Assembly (NCBI GenBank): GCA_937957815.1
Contig: CALFXN010000317.1
Span: 1-11,344 of the forward strand
Origin: an uncultured Synergistales bacterium
GTDB lineage: Bacteria; Synergistota; Synergistia; Synergistales; Aminobacteriaceae
Direction: 5' to 3'
DNA length: 11,344 bases
The notes under the pieces were generated by a model. The model made no database searches. It saw nothing but the letters and a program-made list of their open reading frames with translations, and was not told where the DNA came from. Each line of letters starts with the position of its first letter. Position 1 is the stretch's first letter. The translations under genes and the position numbers were made by a program. Of this stretch, positions 1 through 6,795 are shown one piece after another.

Positions 1-138
1 CAGCGCGAGATCGTTGAATACTGCAAGAGCCAGCTCGCGCATTTCAAAGTTCCGCGAAAGGTCGAGTTCATCGATACGTTTCCTCTTTCAAGCACGGGAA
101 AGGTACTCCGGAGGATGCTCCGGCAGAAGGCGTTCTAA
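1..138 (+). CDS. Acyl-CoA synthetase (AMP-forming), C-terminal fragment
   Basis: Only the last 45 codons are in the window, and the gene enters from the left edge in frame 1. The fragment carries the C-terminal signature of the AMP-dependent acyl-CoA synthetase/ligase (ANL) superfamily: an HFKVPRK segment, then PLSSTGKVLRR near the end. The lysine of STGK is the conserved residue that reaches into the active site during acyl-adenylate formation and is the usual target of lysine acetylation. Family members activate a carboxylate with ATP and transfer it to CoA in the cytoplasm. The acyl substrate cannot be read from this tail. The stop codon runs into a terminator hairpin shared with the convergent ferritin-like gene. 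Family assignment is secure; specificity is unknown. Confidence 0.85.
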   Translation, partial: QREIVEYCKSQLAHFKVPRKVEFIDTFPLSSTGKVLRRMLRQKAF

Positions 139-175
139 AAAAGAGGCGGTTCCGGAAAAACGGAACCGCCTCTTT
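137..175. terminator. Bidirectional rho-independent terminator
   Basis: A perfect 15-bp inverted repeat (140-154 with 161-175) encloses a 6-base loop. On the minus strand the stem runs into six T residues (complement of 137-142), which suits termination of the ferritin-like gene. On the plus strand the stem ends in TCTTT, giving a weaker U tract for the acyl-CoA synthetase. Its place between two convergent stop codons fits a shared terminator. Confidence 0.88.
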
Positions 176-193
176 CGCGAACGTCCGCGCCGG

Positions 194-667
194 TCAGAAA
201 GCCCGGAATCCGACCACGTCCTCGCGTATCCTGAGATACTGCTTCTTGGTGATATCCATGTGCCCCTTTTCCATCTCCATGAGTTTGCCGAACATGACGG
301 ACGCCTCGCCGCTCGATTCCTTTGCGAGCTTCTCGTAGAATTCCACCGCCCGCATTTCCGAGAGATACGCGGCGGAGGCGATCCGCAGGAGTGACGTGAC
401 ATCTCCGAAGTCCTTCGTCTGAACCTTGAGTTCCGGAGAGACGACGATCGCAGGATCGATGGGGCATGTTTCGCCGTACATTTTCTCGTACATGCTCCTG
501 AGGCTTTCCTCGTGTTCGTTCTCCCAATCCGAGAGCTCCATGAGCTCCTTCCTCAGATGCGGTTCCGACACGCTTTCCGCCCAGACGCGATAGAATTCCT
601 TCGCCTCGATTTCCGCATGGATCCCGTATCTCAGAGCATCTTTCATTTCGAAACACTGTGACGTCAT
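194..667 (-). CDS. Ferritin-like / rubrerythrin-type diiron protein
   Basis: The 157-residue protein is predicted to be a four-helix bundle of the ferritin-like superfamily. Two half-repeats each hold one Glu and one ExxH motif at matching spacing: E19 with E49xxH52, and E104 with E133xxH136. Each Glu lies seven residues before the Tyr of a similar EFY segment (EAKEFY and AVEFYEKLA). This is a full ligand set for a carboxylate-bridged diiron site. There is no C-terminal CxxC rubredoxin domain, so it is not a classical rubrerythrin. Relatives are thought to act in peroxide or oxygen defence or iron handling in the cytoplasm of anaerobes. I chose the ATG at 665-667 because GGGAGGG sits just upstream; an in-frame start seven codons earlier lacks such a site. 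A consensus TATAAT lies about 50 bases upstream. Exact function is unproven. Confidence 0.8.
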   Translation of the reverse strand: MTSQCFEMKDALRYGIHAEIEAKEFYRVWAESVSEPHLRKELMELSDWENEHEESLRSMYEKMYGETCPIDPAIVVSPELKVQTKDFGDVTSLLRIASAAYLSEMRAVEFYEKLAKESSGEASVMFGKLMEMEKGHMDITKKQYLRIREDVVGFRAF

Positions 668-714
668 GTTCTTCCCTCCCGTTCGCAAGAAGAATAGTGA
701 GACTTCAGGAAAAT

Positions 715-743
715 ATTATACACGTCACCATCCGGGGGGAAAA
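715..743 (-). promoter_or_regulatory. Putative sigma-70-type promoter of the ferritin-like gene
   Basis: Read on the minus strand, a perfect TATAAT -10 box lies at 715-720. A weak -35 hexamer TTTTCC lies at 738-743, with a 17-base spacer. Transcription would start near 708, giving a leader of about 40 bases before the ribosome site and the ATG at 667. The -10 box is convincing and the -35 box poor. Confidence 0.45.
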
Positions 744-764
744 CCGCGATGCGTCTGTCGCCCG

Positions 765-777
765 ACTGTGTGATAAT
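765..777 (+). promoter_or_regulatory. Possible extended -10 element before the hydroxyacid dehydrogenase
   Basis: A GATAAT hexamer at 772-777 has a TG motif just upstream, resembling an extended -10 element. It lies about 33 bases before the dehydrogenase ATG. No clear -35 box sits at the right distance (the best hexamer near 749-754 is poor), so this is tentative. The three genes downstream are close enough to share one promoter here. Confidence 0.25.
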
Positions 778-810
778 ACTTCCGATACTGGTTACAGGGA
801 GGTATGCCGT

Positions 811-1818
811 ATGACTGTGGCGAAACGGGTTGTGGTGGCGTGTCCGATGGAGGAGGCGCTCAGGGAACGTATCCGTTCAGTTCTCGGACCGGACGTCTCG
901 CTTTCTTTCCTGTCCGACGAACCGGACAGCTCGAGATCCGGAACGATCCGAAACAGCGACGCGATTCTGTGTTTCTTTTTCAATAGGGAAATTCGCCCGG
1001 AGGAATACGCTCTCCTCGGAAGCGTCCGATTCCTTCAGACGATATCGACGGGCGTGGATTTCCTTCCGTTTTCTTCCATTCCCGAGTCTCTTCCGATTGC
1101 GTGCAACGCCGGGGGATGGTCATCCCAGATTGCGGAGCACACTCTGGCGATGATTCTGTCGCTTTCCAGAAAATTGCTGCCATTGCACGAAGAATTGAGA
1201 AGAGGGTGCTTCCACAAGGAGGAGCCGGTCCTCAGAACTCTCCGCGGCAAGACCGCCGGGATCATCGGGTACGGCGGCATCGGCAAGAGGGTCGCGAACC
1301 TCCTCAGGGCGTTCGGGGTGAAGATCGCGGCCGTCAACTCTTCGGGGAAGACATCGGATGACGTCGTTTTCTGCGGGACGCTCGACGACCTCCACGAGGG
1401 GCTTCGATTGTCGGATATCGTCGTGATGTCTCTTCCTCTGATGCGGCGGACGAAGAACGTCATCGGCCGCGCCGAACTCGCGGCAATGAAGTCCGACGCG
1501 ATCTTCGTGAACGTCGCCCGGGCGCATCTCGTCGACGAAGAGGCACTCTACGAGCATTGCATGACGCATCCCGACTTTTGCGCCGGGATCGATGTCTGGT
1601 GGCGGGAACCGACTTGGGGCGGAGGGGATTTTTCGCTTCGGTTCCCATTTCTCGATCTTCCGAATGTCCTTGGATCACCTCACAACTCAAACAGCGCCGA
1701 AGAAGGATTCGCCGATGCGGCCGTTGTCGCAGCCGGCAATGTCGCCCGTTTTCTGCGGGGCGAGATCTGTTCGGGACGCGTGAACCGCGACGATTACTCG
1801 GAGTCGGTGCCGGGTTGA
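811..1818 (+). CDS. D-isomer-specific 2-hydroxyacid dehydrogenase
   Basis: This 335-residue cytoplasmic oxidoreductase belongs to the D-2-hydroxyacid dehydrogenase family, which interconverts 2-oxo acids and D-2-hydroxy acids with NAD(P)H. The Rossmann loop GxGxxG is at residues 153-158 (GYGGIG). The catalytic set is complete: Arg237 in NVARAHLVDE, Glu266 in DVWWREP and His291 in GSPHNS. The usual RG of that Arg motif is RA here. The strand after the glycine loop ends in VNSSGK rather than with an acidic residue, which suggests NADP(H) may be used. The ATG at 811 is preceded by GGGAGGT (797-803), which rules out the longer open frame upstream. It is first in a tight group with a DMT permease and xthA. 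The substrate cannot be inferred; glyoxylate/hydroxypyruvate and branched 2-oxo acids are examples in the family. Confidence 0.85.
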   Translation: MTVAKRVVVACPMEEALRERIRSVLGPDVSLSFLSDEPDSSRSGTIRNSDAILCFFFNREIRPEEYALLGSVRFLQTISTGVDFLPFSSIPESLPIACNAGGWSSQIAEHTLAMILSLSRKLLPLHEELRRGCFHKEEPVLRTLRGKTAGIIGYGGIGKRVANLLRAFGVKIAAVNSSGKTSDDVVFCGTLDDLHEGLRLSDIVVMSLPLMRRTKNVIGRAELAAMKSDAIFVNVARAHLVDEEALYEHCMTHPDFCAGIDVWWREPTWGGGDFSLRFPFLDLPNVLGSPHNSNSAEEGFADAAVVAAGNVARFLRGEICSGRVNRDDYSESVPG

Positions 1819-1822
1819 ACCG

Positions 1823-1835
1823 GAAAGGGGAGTGA
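1823..1835 (+). promoter_or_regulatory. Ribosome-binding region of the DMT permease, duplicated before xthA
   Basis: The 13-mer GAAAGGGGAGTGA occurs here and again at 2716-2728, where it spans the permease stop codon and serves as the ribosome site of xthA, 7 bases before its ATG. Here the annotated GTG (1832) lies inside the 13-mer, too close to the purine tract for normal initiation. An in-frame CTG at 1841 has the more usual spacing. The true start therefore remains open. Confidence 0.4.
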
Positions 1836-2728
1836 GGAAGCTGAAAGGCGATTCCGCAGGTACCTTCGCGATCATCGCGGCGGGCATCTTCTGGGGGACG
1901 TCCGGGACGGCACAGGCGCTTCTTTCTCCGATGGAGGTTTCTCCGCTTGTCGTGGGGGCGGTTCGCATCGGTATCGCGGGGATGTTGCTCCTTCTTTTCT
2001 CGATGGCGCGCCGAGGATTCGCTCTCTTCCGGGGAGCATGGCCCTGGAGGGCATGCATTCCAGCTGCGCTTGGCATGGCGTTGTTCCAGATCTGCTTCTT
2101 CAGCTCATTACGCCTGACCGGCGTCGCGGTCGGAACGATGGTCGCGGTTGGAAGTGCTCCCGTTGCGGCCGGCGTTCTCGGCAGGGTTGTCTACGGGGAA
2201 CGACTGACGTTTCGCTGGGGTATCGCGACGTTTCTCGCGATCACCGGGTGTTGCCTGCTCTCGCGCGGTGGAAGTGAAATGACCGCAAACGCGGCGGGGG
2301 TGTCGCTGGCGGCAATCGCATCAGTCTGTTACGCGTTCTGCGGGATCGGCATCAAGGGGATTGGCCGCGTCCGTCCTTCGGAGGATGCGGCGGTTGCGGC
2401 GCTGTGTCTCGGTGCGCTCGTTCTGACACCGTTTCTGCTGCTGTCCGATATGTCGTGGATCGTATCGGTGCGGGGCACGGGAGTCGCGTTGCATCTCGGG
2501 GCGCTCGCGACGGCGCTCCCGTATACGCTTTTCAGCAGGGGGCTTCTGACGACTCCGATGAGTACGGCGTATACCCTGACGTTGACCGAACCGCTGACGG
2601 CGTTTCTCCTTGGAGTTCTGCTCCTCGGGGAGTCCCTGACCTTCGTGAGCATGTCTGGCATCGTGCTCCTCCTGATGGGGCTGCTCAGCATGTCTCTTGG
2701 TTCCGTACGGGCTTCGAAAGGGGAGTGA
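1832..2728 (+). CDS. EamA/DMT-superfamily permease
   Basis: This 298-residue integral membrane protein should have about ten transmembrane helices, arranged as two repeated EamA halves. The first half begins at the N terminus with the family-like IFWGTSGTAQ segment. The second half begins near residue 150 (AAIASVCYAFCGIG) and ends in a segment with LTEPLTAFLLGVLLLGE, a typical EamA signature before the last helices. Drug/metabolite transporters of this type usually export amino acids or other small metabolites across the inner membrane. The start is uncertain: the GTG at 1832 is the first in-frame candidate but overlaps the ribosome site, and a CTG at 1841 would shorten the protein by three residues without touching helix 1. 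It lies 13 bases after the dehydrogenase stop and 7 bases before xthA, so co-transcription is likely. Substrate unknown. Confidence 0.85.
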   Translation: MRKLKGDSAGTFAIIAAGIFWGTSGTAQALLSPMEVSPLVVGAVRIGIAGMLLLLFSMARRGFALFRGAWPWRACIPAALGMALFQICFFSSLRLTGVAVGTMVAVGSAPVAAGVLGRVVYGERLTFRWGIATFLAITGCCLLSRGGSEMTANAAGVSLAAIASVCYAFCGIGIKGIGRVRPSEDAAVAALCLGALVLTPFLLLSDMSWIVSVRGTGVALHLGALATALPYTLFSRGLLTTPMSTAYTLTLTEPLTAFLLGVLLLGESLTFVSMSGIVLLLMGLLSMSLGSVRASKGE

Positions 2729-2735
2729 TCGTTCC

Positions 2736-3518
2736 ATGTCGGAATTTCGCATCGCATCGTTCAATGTGAACTCCGTCCGCAGTCGCCTTCCGATCCTTCG
2801 CCGGTGGCTTGCGAAGCAGCCGGTGGACCTTCTCTGCATTCAGGAAACGAAAGCCGTCGACGCGGATTTTCCGCTCGGAGACTTCGAAGAGATGGGGTAC
2901 CACGCCGCGTTCCGCGGAGAAAAATCGTACAACGGCGTCGCGGCCGTGAGCAGGGAAGCGCTTGGAGACGTCTCGTTCGGACTCGGCGACGGCGAGCTTC
3001 CCGACGGCGAGACGCGCGTTCTCCGATGCGTCTGTCGCGGCGTCTCCGTCGTGAATACCTACGTTCCACAGGGAAAGGATATTTCGCTCCCCGACTACGC
3101 GGTGAAGCTTCGTTTCTTTGCCCGTCTTCGGGCCCTGTTCGACCGGGAGTACATCGGCAAGCCGCTCGTCTGGACGGGAGACCTGAATATCGCTCCGACG
3201 GATGCCGACGTCACGCATCCGGAGAACAAGCGGAACCACGTCTGTTTTCACGAGGATGCCCAGGCGGCGTATCGCGCGGTTCTCGACCGGGGATTCGTCG
3301 ACGTGTTCAGGAAGCACCGGCCCGACGCGGGGGAGTTTTCGTTTTTCGATTACAGGGTGAAAGGAGCGCTCGAGCGGAACATCGGATGGCGCATCGATCA
3401 CATTCTCGCGTCGCCTGACGTCGCCGAAAGGTCGATCGACGCTTTCATCGACAGGGTTCCGCGGGGGTGGGAGCGACCGTCGGACCATACCCCGGTCATC
3501 GCGAGCTTCGATCTGTAG
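2736..3518 (+). CDS. xthA: Exodeoxyribonuclease III (Xth/ExoA family AP endonuclease)
   Basis: The 260-residue protein is full length for the family. It cleaves DNA 5' to abasic sites and removes nucleotides and 3' blocking groups from duplex ends in base-excision repair; it is cytoplasmic and Mg-dependent. The exonuclease-endonuclease-phosphatase motifs are all present: Asn10 in SFNVNSVRSRL, Glu37 in CIQETK, KSYNGVA at 64-70, Tyr109, Asp149/Asn151 in TGDLNIAPTD, Asp221 in WRIDHILASP and Asp250-His251 in SDHTP. The ATG at 2736 follows GAAAGGGGAG with normal spacing, so the longer frame starting upstream inside the permease gene is not used. Co-transcription with a permease and a dehydrogenase is not functionally explained. 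It converges on ortB. Confidence 0.95.
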   Translation: MSEFRIASFNVNSVRSRLPILRRWLAKQPVDLLCIQETKAVDADFPLGDFEEMGYHAAFRGEKSYNGVAAVSREALGDVSFGLGDGELPDGETRVLRCVCRGVSVVNTYVPQGKDISLPDYAVKLRFFARLRALFDREYIGKPLVWTGDLNIAPTDADVTHPENKRNHVCFHEDAQAAYRAVLDRGFVDVFRKHRPDAGEFSFFDYRVKGALERNIGWRIDHILASPDVAERSIDAFIDRVPRGWERPSDHTPVIASFDL

Positions 3519-3549
3519 GCTGGGTTCGATCTCAGTACATCCATAAAGA

Positions 3550-3582
3550 AAGCGAAAGAGAGCGTATCGCTCTCCCCCGCTT
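3550..3582 (-). terminator. Terminator after ortB, in the convergent gap with xthA
   Basis: A 7-bp perfect stem (3558-3564 with 3568-3574, 3-base loop) is extended by a second 5-bp helix (3550-3554 with 3578-3582) across a 3x3 internal bulge. Read on the minus strand, the inner stem is followed by the T-rich tract TTTCGCTTTCTTT, fitting a rho-independent terminator for the ortA-ortB transcript. On the plus strand it is followed by C residues, so it is less likely to terminate xthA. Confidence 0.65.
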
Positions 3583-3616
3583 AGCCATTCACCGTCTCGT
3601 TCGGTCCGGTTATATG

Positions 3617-5038
3617 CTACGCTCGTCGCGCCCGCAAGAGAAGCGGCTCGAGCGCTGACGTCGCAATGCCGAGTTCTTCGGCGAGATATCGAGTCTCGAT
3701 GTCGCTGAGCTGCTCCGGCGAGGCGGCCGGCCGATTTTTCATTGCATTGTGAAGGTACGAGACCCTGAGATCGTCGAGCGACAGATCCTTCGCCCGGATC
3801 ATCGACGGATCGACCGGGATGACGATATTCTTTCCGGGGATCTGTTCCTTCGGGTCTCCCCTCCGGATCTCGATGCCGTTCTCCCGTGCGAAAGTCAGTT
3901 GGGCGGTCACGTGCTTTCCGGCACCCGTGTATTCCGTCTCCTGAACGACAATCGTTTTGTCGCGGTCCATCTCCTGCGCGATCGCGAAGGCCGCCGTCAG
4001 CGAGGTGTTCCCCGCCGGCCCCCTGTCGAGCCCTTCGATGACGGAGAGCGCCTCCGTCATGTAGAAGACTTCGCCCTGTGTGATGGTGACGTACCGGTCC
4101 ATGTAGCGCAGCGGTCGCGCCGCGTTCCGGGGTACGTCCGACCTGTCGGGCCATGTTGTGAACGGAATGCCGAATCCCGTGTGCCCCGTCGTGAAGGATT
4201 TTCGGTTGAAGTCGCGGTCGCTCGCCATGTGAAGTCCCGAGAGGTCGACGCTCGCACCGATGACGATGGTGTCTTTGGCCCCCGCTTTCCGAAGTCCGCG
4301 TGCCGTTCCGGTGAGATTGCCGCCTCCCGCGTTCGTCACGACGACCGCGTCTGGGTGGCGCCTCTCGCGCTGCATGAACTGATCGACGATTTCCGATCCC
4401 AGGGTCTCGATTCCCGCGATGCCGAACGGCGTGTACAGCGACGCGTTGAAAAAGCCCGTCTCTTCCAGGACGAGAAGGAAGTTGTAGAAGAGCTCCGGTC
4501 CGACGGTCATCTGGAGCACTTCCGCGCCGTACGCCTCGCACTTCCGTCCCTTCTCGAGGATCTCCGGCTGGCCGACGAAACGGCTGTCGAAGAGCTCCTG
4601 GAGAATGATGCACTTGAGGTTGCGCATGTTCGCCTGCGACGCGACGGCTGCGCCGTAATTCCCGCTCGTTGCGGCGATGACGCCTTCGTAGCCACGCTTT
4701 TTTGCGTAATAGCACGATACGGACGCGCGACGATCCTTGAAGCTTCCCGAAGGATTGCAGGCTTCGTCCTTGAGGAAAATCCGGGCTCCCTTTCCCTTCG
4801 GAGCGAGCGCCCGTGCCGCGGCCGTCAGGTTCTTCAGCTCGATGAGAGGCGTATTCCCCACGTTCGTCTCCGCCTGAATCGCGCGGACCTCTTCGAGAGA
4901 GTACCCCGCCTTCCGCATCATTTCCTCGTAGTCGAACACGATGCCGCCGCGCTCGAATTCTCCGTAGTCGAGCCCGAGCGCGCGCTTCATGATTTCGACC
5001 TTTCGGGACATGACCTCCTGATAGCTTGTCCCCGTCAT
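3617..5038 (-). CDS. ortB: 2-amino-4-oxopentanoate thiolase, beta (PLP) subunit OrtB
   Basis: The 473-residue protein is a fold-type II PLP enzyme related to threonine synthase. Lys101 in NPSGSFKDRR is the expected Schiff-base lysine, TSGNYG (124-129) the substrate loop and AGGGN (237-241) the phosphate-binding glycine loop. With OrtA, OrtB catalyses CoA-dependent cleavage of 2-amino-4-oxopentanoate to acetyl-CoA and D-alanine, the last step of oxidative ornithine fermentation in anaerobes. OrtB is told from plain threonine synthase by its long N-terminal and C-terminal segments and by the adjacent ortA. I start at the ATG 5036-5038: it overlaps the ortA stop as ATGA and follows GGAGGAATCCAG. 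The frame stays open upstream to 5431, but that part runs through ortA out of frame. A terminator follows. The class is secure; the ornithine role is inferred from family. Confidence 0.9.
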   Translation of the reverse strand: MTGTSYQEVMSRKVEIMKRALGLDYGEFERGGIVFDYEEMMRKAGYSLEEVRAIQAETNVGNTPLIELKNLTAAARALAPKGKGARIFLKDEACNPSGSFKDRRASVSCYYAKKRGYEGVIAATSGNYGAAVASQANMRNLKCIILQELFDSRFVGQPEILEKGRKCEAYGAEVLQMTVGPELFYNFLLVLEETGFFNASLYTPFGIAGIETLGSEIVDQFMQRERRHPDAVVVTNAGGGNLTGTARGLRKAGAKDTIVIGASVDLSGLHMASDRDFNRKSFTTGHTGFGIPFTTWPDRSDVPRNAARPLRYMDRYVTITQGEVFYMTEALSVIEGLDRGPAGNTSLTAAFAIAQEMDRDKTIVVQETEYTGAGKHVTAQLTFARENGIEIRRGDPKEQIPGKNIVIPVDPSMIRAKDLSLDDLRVSYLHNAMKNRPAASPEQLSDIETRYLAEELGIATSALEPLLLRARRA

Positions 5039-5346
5039 CTGGATTCCTCCTTCGCGATAAGGCTCCGAAGTTCCTCTCCCACTTCGAGAAGCTCGGGGAT
5101 CGGCCGCCCGAACCCGTGAACGTACGGAGGATTGACTGCGAGGAGTTTTCCCGTGAGGCACCGCCCGATCGATGTCCGGATCGCGACGGTGTCTCCGATA
5201 TTCGCGTCCTGTTCGAGAAATCCTTTCGCCCAGAGTTTCAGGGGGACCTTCCGCGTCTCTTCCGGGATGTGGGGCGCCCGTTGCTCGGGCCGCAAAACGA
5301 CCCGTTCGATCTGAACCCACGATCCCCGGAGCACTGTTTCCTGCAT
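5035..5346 (-). CDS. ortA: 2-amino-4-oxopentanoate thiolase, alpha subunit OrtA
   Basis: This 103-residue cytoplasmic protein matches the small alpha subunit of 2-amino-4-oxopentanoate thiolase. Recognised traits are the short length, an N-terminal GSWVQIERVVL, then PEETRKVPLKLWAKGFL (residues 28-44), a GDTVAIRTSIGR turn (51-62) and a C-terminal VNPPYVHGFGRPIPELL (71-87). It has no PLP lysine of its own and is needed with OrtB for activity. The ATG at 5344-5346 is preceded by AAGGAGAG. The stop overlaps the ortB start by four bases, so translational coupling is likely. It lies 23 bases downstream of the class III PLP enzyme, so all three are probably on one message. The pairing with OrtB makes the call strong despite the short length. 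Confidence 0.88.
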   Translation of the reverse strand: MQETVLRGSWVQIERVVLRPEQRAPHIPEETRKVPLKLWAKGFLEQDANIGDTVAIRTSIGRCLTGKLLAVNPPYVHGFGRPIPELLEVGEELRSLIAKEESR

Positions 5347-5369
5347 TGAACGTCTCTCCTTTCGAATTT

Positions 5370-6725
5370 TTACCAGCCTTTGACGGTATCGAGGACGGAA
5401 TCCGGAATGCGGCCCTCGGTGAAATCCTCAAAAGACTCTTCGATCGAGTCGAGTGCGATGTCCATCTGCTCCCGGCTGATCACGAGAGGCGGCTGGATGC
5501 GGAGGACCGACCCGCTGAAGAAGGAAAGAAGCAACCCCTTTTCCCACGCGCGGTAGCAGATTTTCGCGGCCGCAATCCGGTTGCGCTCTTTCGTCGTGCG
5601 ATCGGTAACGAGGTCGACTCCGACGGACAGACCGATGCCGCGAACGTCACCGATGATCTCGAACCGCTCCTGCATTTTCCTGAAACGAGCCATGACGTGT
5701 TCGCCGAGCTTTGTCGTATGTTCGAGAAGTCCTTCGTCGCGGATCACGCCGATCGTTGCAAGGGCAGCCGCGCAGCAGACCGGGTTTCCTGCGGCGGTGA
5801 AGAGGTGGGCAGGAGCCTGCCAGTTGTCCATGTACTCGGCCCTCGCGACGACGCCGCCGAGCGGCAGCCCGGAAGCGATCCCCTTTCCCATGACGATCGC
5901 GTCCGGGACGACACCGAAGTTCTCGATGCCGAACCATTTGCCGGTTCTGCCGAATCCCTGCTGGACCTCCTCCGAGATCAGCAGGATGCCGTATTCGTCG
6001 CACAGGGCGCGAAGATCCTTCATGAACTTCAGGGGCGGAACGACCAATCCCGCGTCGCCCTGAATCGGTTCAATGAATATGGCTGCAACTTCATCGGGCG
6101 GAAGGTAACTCGAGAATGCGATCCGGATCTGCTCGATGCAGAAATCCGAAACCTGATCCGGCGACATATCGGGGAACGGAGTCCTGTACGGATCGGGATA
6201 CGGAACGTGATAGATCTCCGGAACGAGCGGCCCCATGCCGCGTACCATCGGGAGACTGACACCGCTCAGGCTCAGCGCGCCGAAGGTGCTCCCATGGTAC
6301 GCGCGGATGAAGGCGACGATCTTGCTGCGTCCCGTCGCCCATCGGGCCATCTTGATCGCTCCGTCGTTCGAATCCGAACCACAGAGTCCGTAGAAGACCC
6401 GTTTTCGGTAATCCCCCGGCGTGATCGCGATGAGTTCCTTCGTCAGGTCGATGATTGGTTCGTGGTACATGTAGACGTGTGTGTAGAGGATGAGGTTCTC
6501 CGCCTGCCTCTGAATCGCTTCCACGACCCGCGGGTGACAGTGACCTGTGTTGACGGCTCCGGCGCTTGCGAGAAGATCTATATACGAGTTCCCGTCCGCA
6601 TCCTCGATGACCGCTCCCGATCCTTTCCGGACGACCAGAGGATAGTAGGGAACTTTTGCTCCGGGGGAAGTGATTGCCCTGTCTTCTTCGACGAGTCGCA
6701 GACAGTTGCTGAGATTCCGAGTCAC
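5370..6725 (-). CDS. Class III PLP enzyme: aminotransferase or amino-acid racemase/epimerase
   Basis: The 451-residue fold-type I enzyme has a full class III set: GSDSNDGAIK (116-125), AYHGST (142-147), EPIQGD (219-224), SEEVQQGFGRTGKWF (251-265), the Schiff-base lysine Lys281 in MGKGIASG, and TAAGNP (310-315). Most relatives transfer an omega or 2-amino group to a keto acid. The GSDSND and EEVQQGFGRTGKW wording is closer to the subgroup holding isoleucine 2-epimerase-type racemases, so racemisation is a real option. The residue expected to contact the PLP ring nitrogen, Asp in the usual DEVQ, is Glu252 here. The start is a GTG at 6723-6725, 10 bases after AAGGAG; the ATG abutting that site is out of frame. 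Lying 23 bases before ortA, it likely feeds or drains the OrtAB reaction. A terminator separates it from dctP. Confidence 0.85.
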   Translation of the reverse strand: MTRNLSNCLRLVEEDRAITSPGAKVPYYPLVVRKGSGAVIEDADGNSYIDLLASAGAVNTGHCHPRVVEAIQRQAENLILYTHVYMYHEPIIDLTKELIAITPGDYRKRVFYGLCGSDSNDGAIKMARWATGRSKIVAFIRAYHGSTFGALSLSGVSLPMVRGMGPLVPEIYHVPYPDPYRTPFPDMSPDQVSDFCIEQIRIAFSSYLPPDEVAAIFIEPIQGDAGLVVPPLKFMKDLRALCDEYGILLISEEVQQGFGRTGKWFGIENFGVVPDAIVMGKGIASGLPLGGVVARAEYMDNWQAPAHLFTAAGNPVCCAAALATIGVIRDEGLLEHTTKLGEHVMARFRKMQERFEIIGDVRGIGLSVGVDLVTDRTTKERNRIAAAKICYRAWEKGLLLSFFSGSVLRIQPPLVISREQMDIALDSIEESFEDFTEGRIPDSVLDTVKGW

Positions 6726-6752
6726 CGTATGACATCTCCTTTCGGGGTTCCT

Positions 6753-6781
6753 AAAAAAAGCGGGAGGCCGAAGCCCCCCGC
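6753..6781 (-). terminator. Intra-operon rho-independent terminator after dctP
   Basis: Read on the minus strand, a 9-bp stem (6773-6781 with 6760-6768, one G-U pair) closes a TTCG tetraloop and is followed by seven T residues (6753-6759). This is a textbook intrinsic terminator. It lies 14 bases past the dctP stop and about 28 bases before the GTG of the next gene. It should reduce readthrough from the TRAP genes into the PLP-enzyme and ortAB genes, since I see no clear promoter in the short space after it. Confidence 0.88.
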
Positions 6782-6795
6782 CCGTTGGGTCTCGC

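Noticed and set aside
3519..3549. tRNA T-loop-like GGTTCGATCTC after xthA
   Set aside because: No acceptor, D or anticodon stem can be folded around it.
2685..4715. 676-codon open frame on the minus strand across xthA and ortB
   Set aside because: It is antisense to xthA and out of frame with ortB. Its Arg-rich composition without motifs is what GC-rich codon bias produces.
5039..5431. N-terminal extension of ortB by 131 residues
   Set aside because: The frame is open but lies over ortA. The ATG at 5038 with GGAGGAATCCAG and the ATGA overlap is the natural start, and the resulting length fits OrtB.
6091..6735. Minus-strand frame beginning with the ATG that abuts AAGGAG before the PLP enzyme
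   Set aside because: That ATG has no spacing from the ribosome site and its frame is a shadow inside the PLP-enzyme gene. The GTG at 6725 starts the conserved protein.
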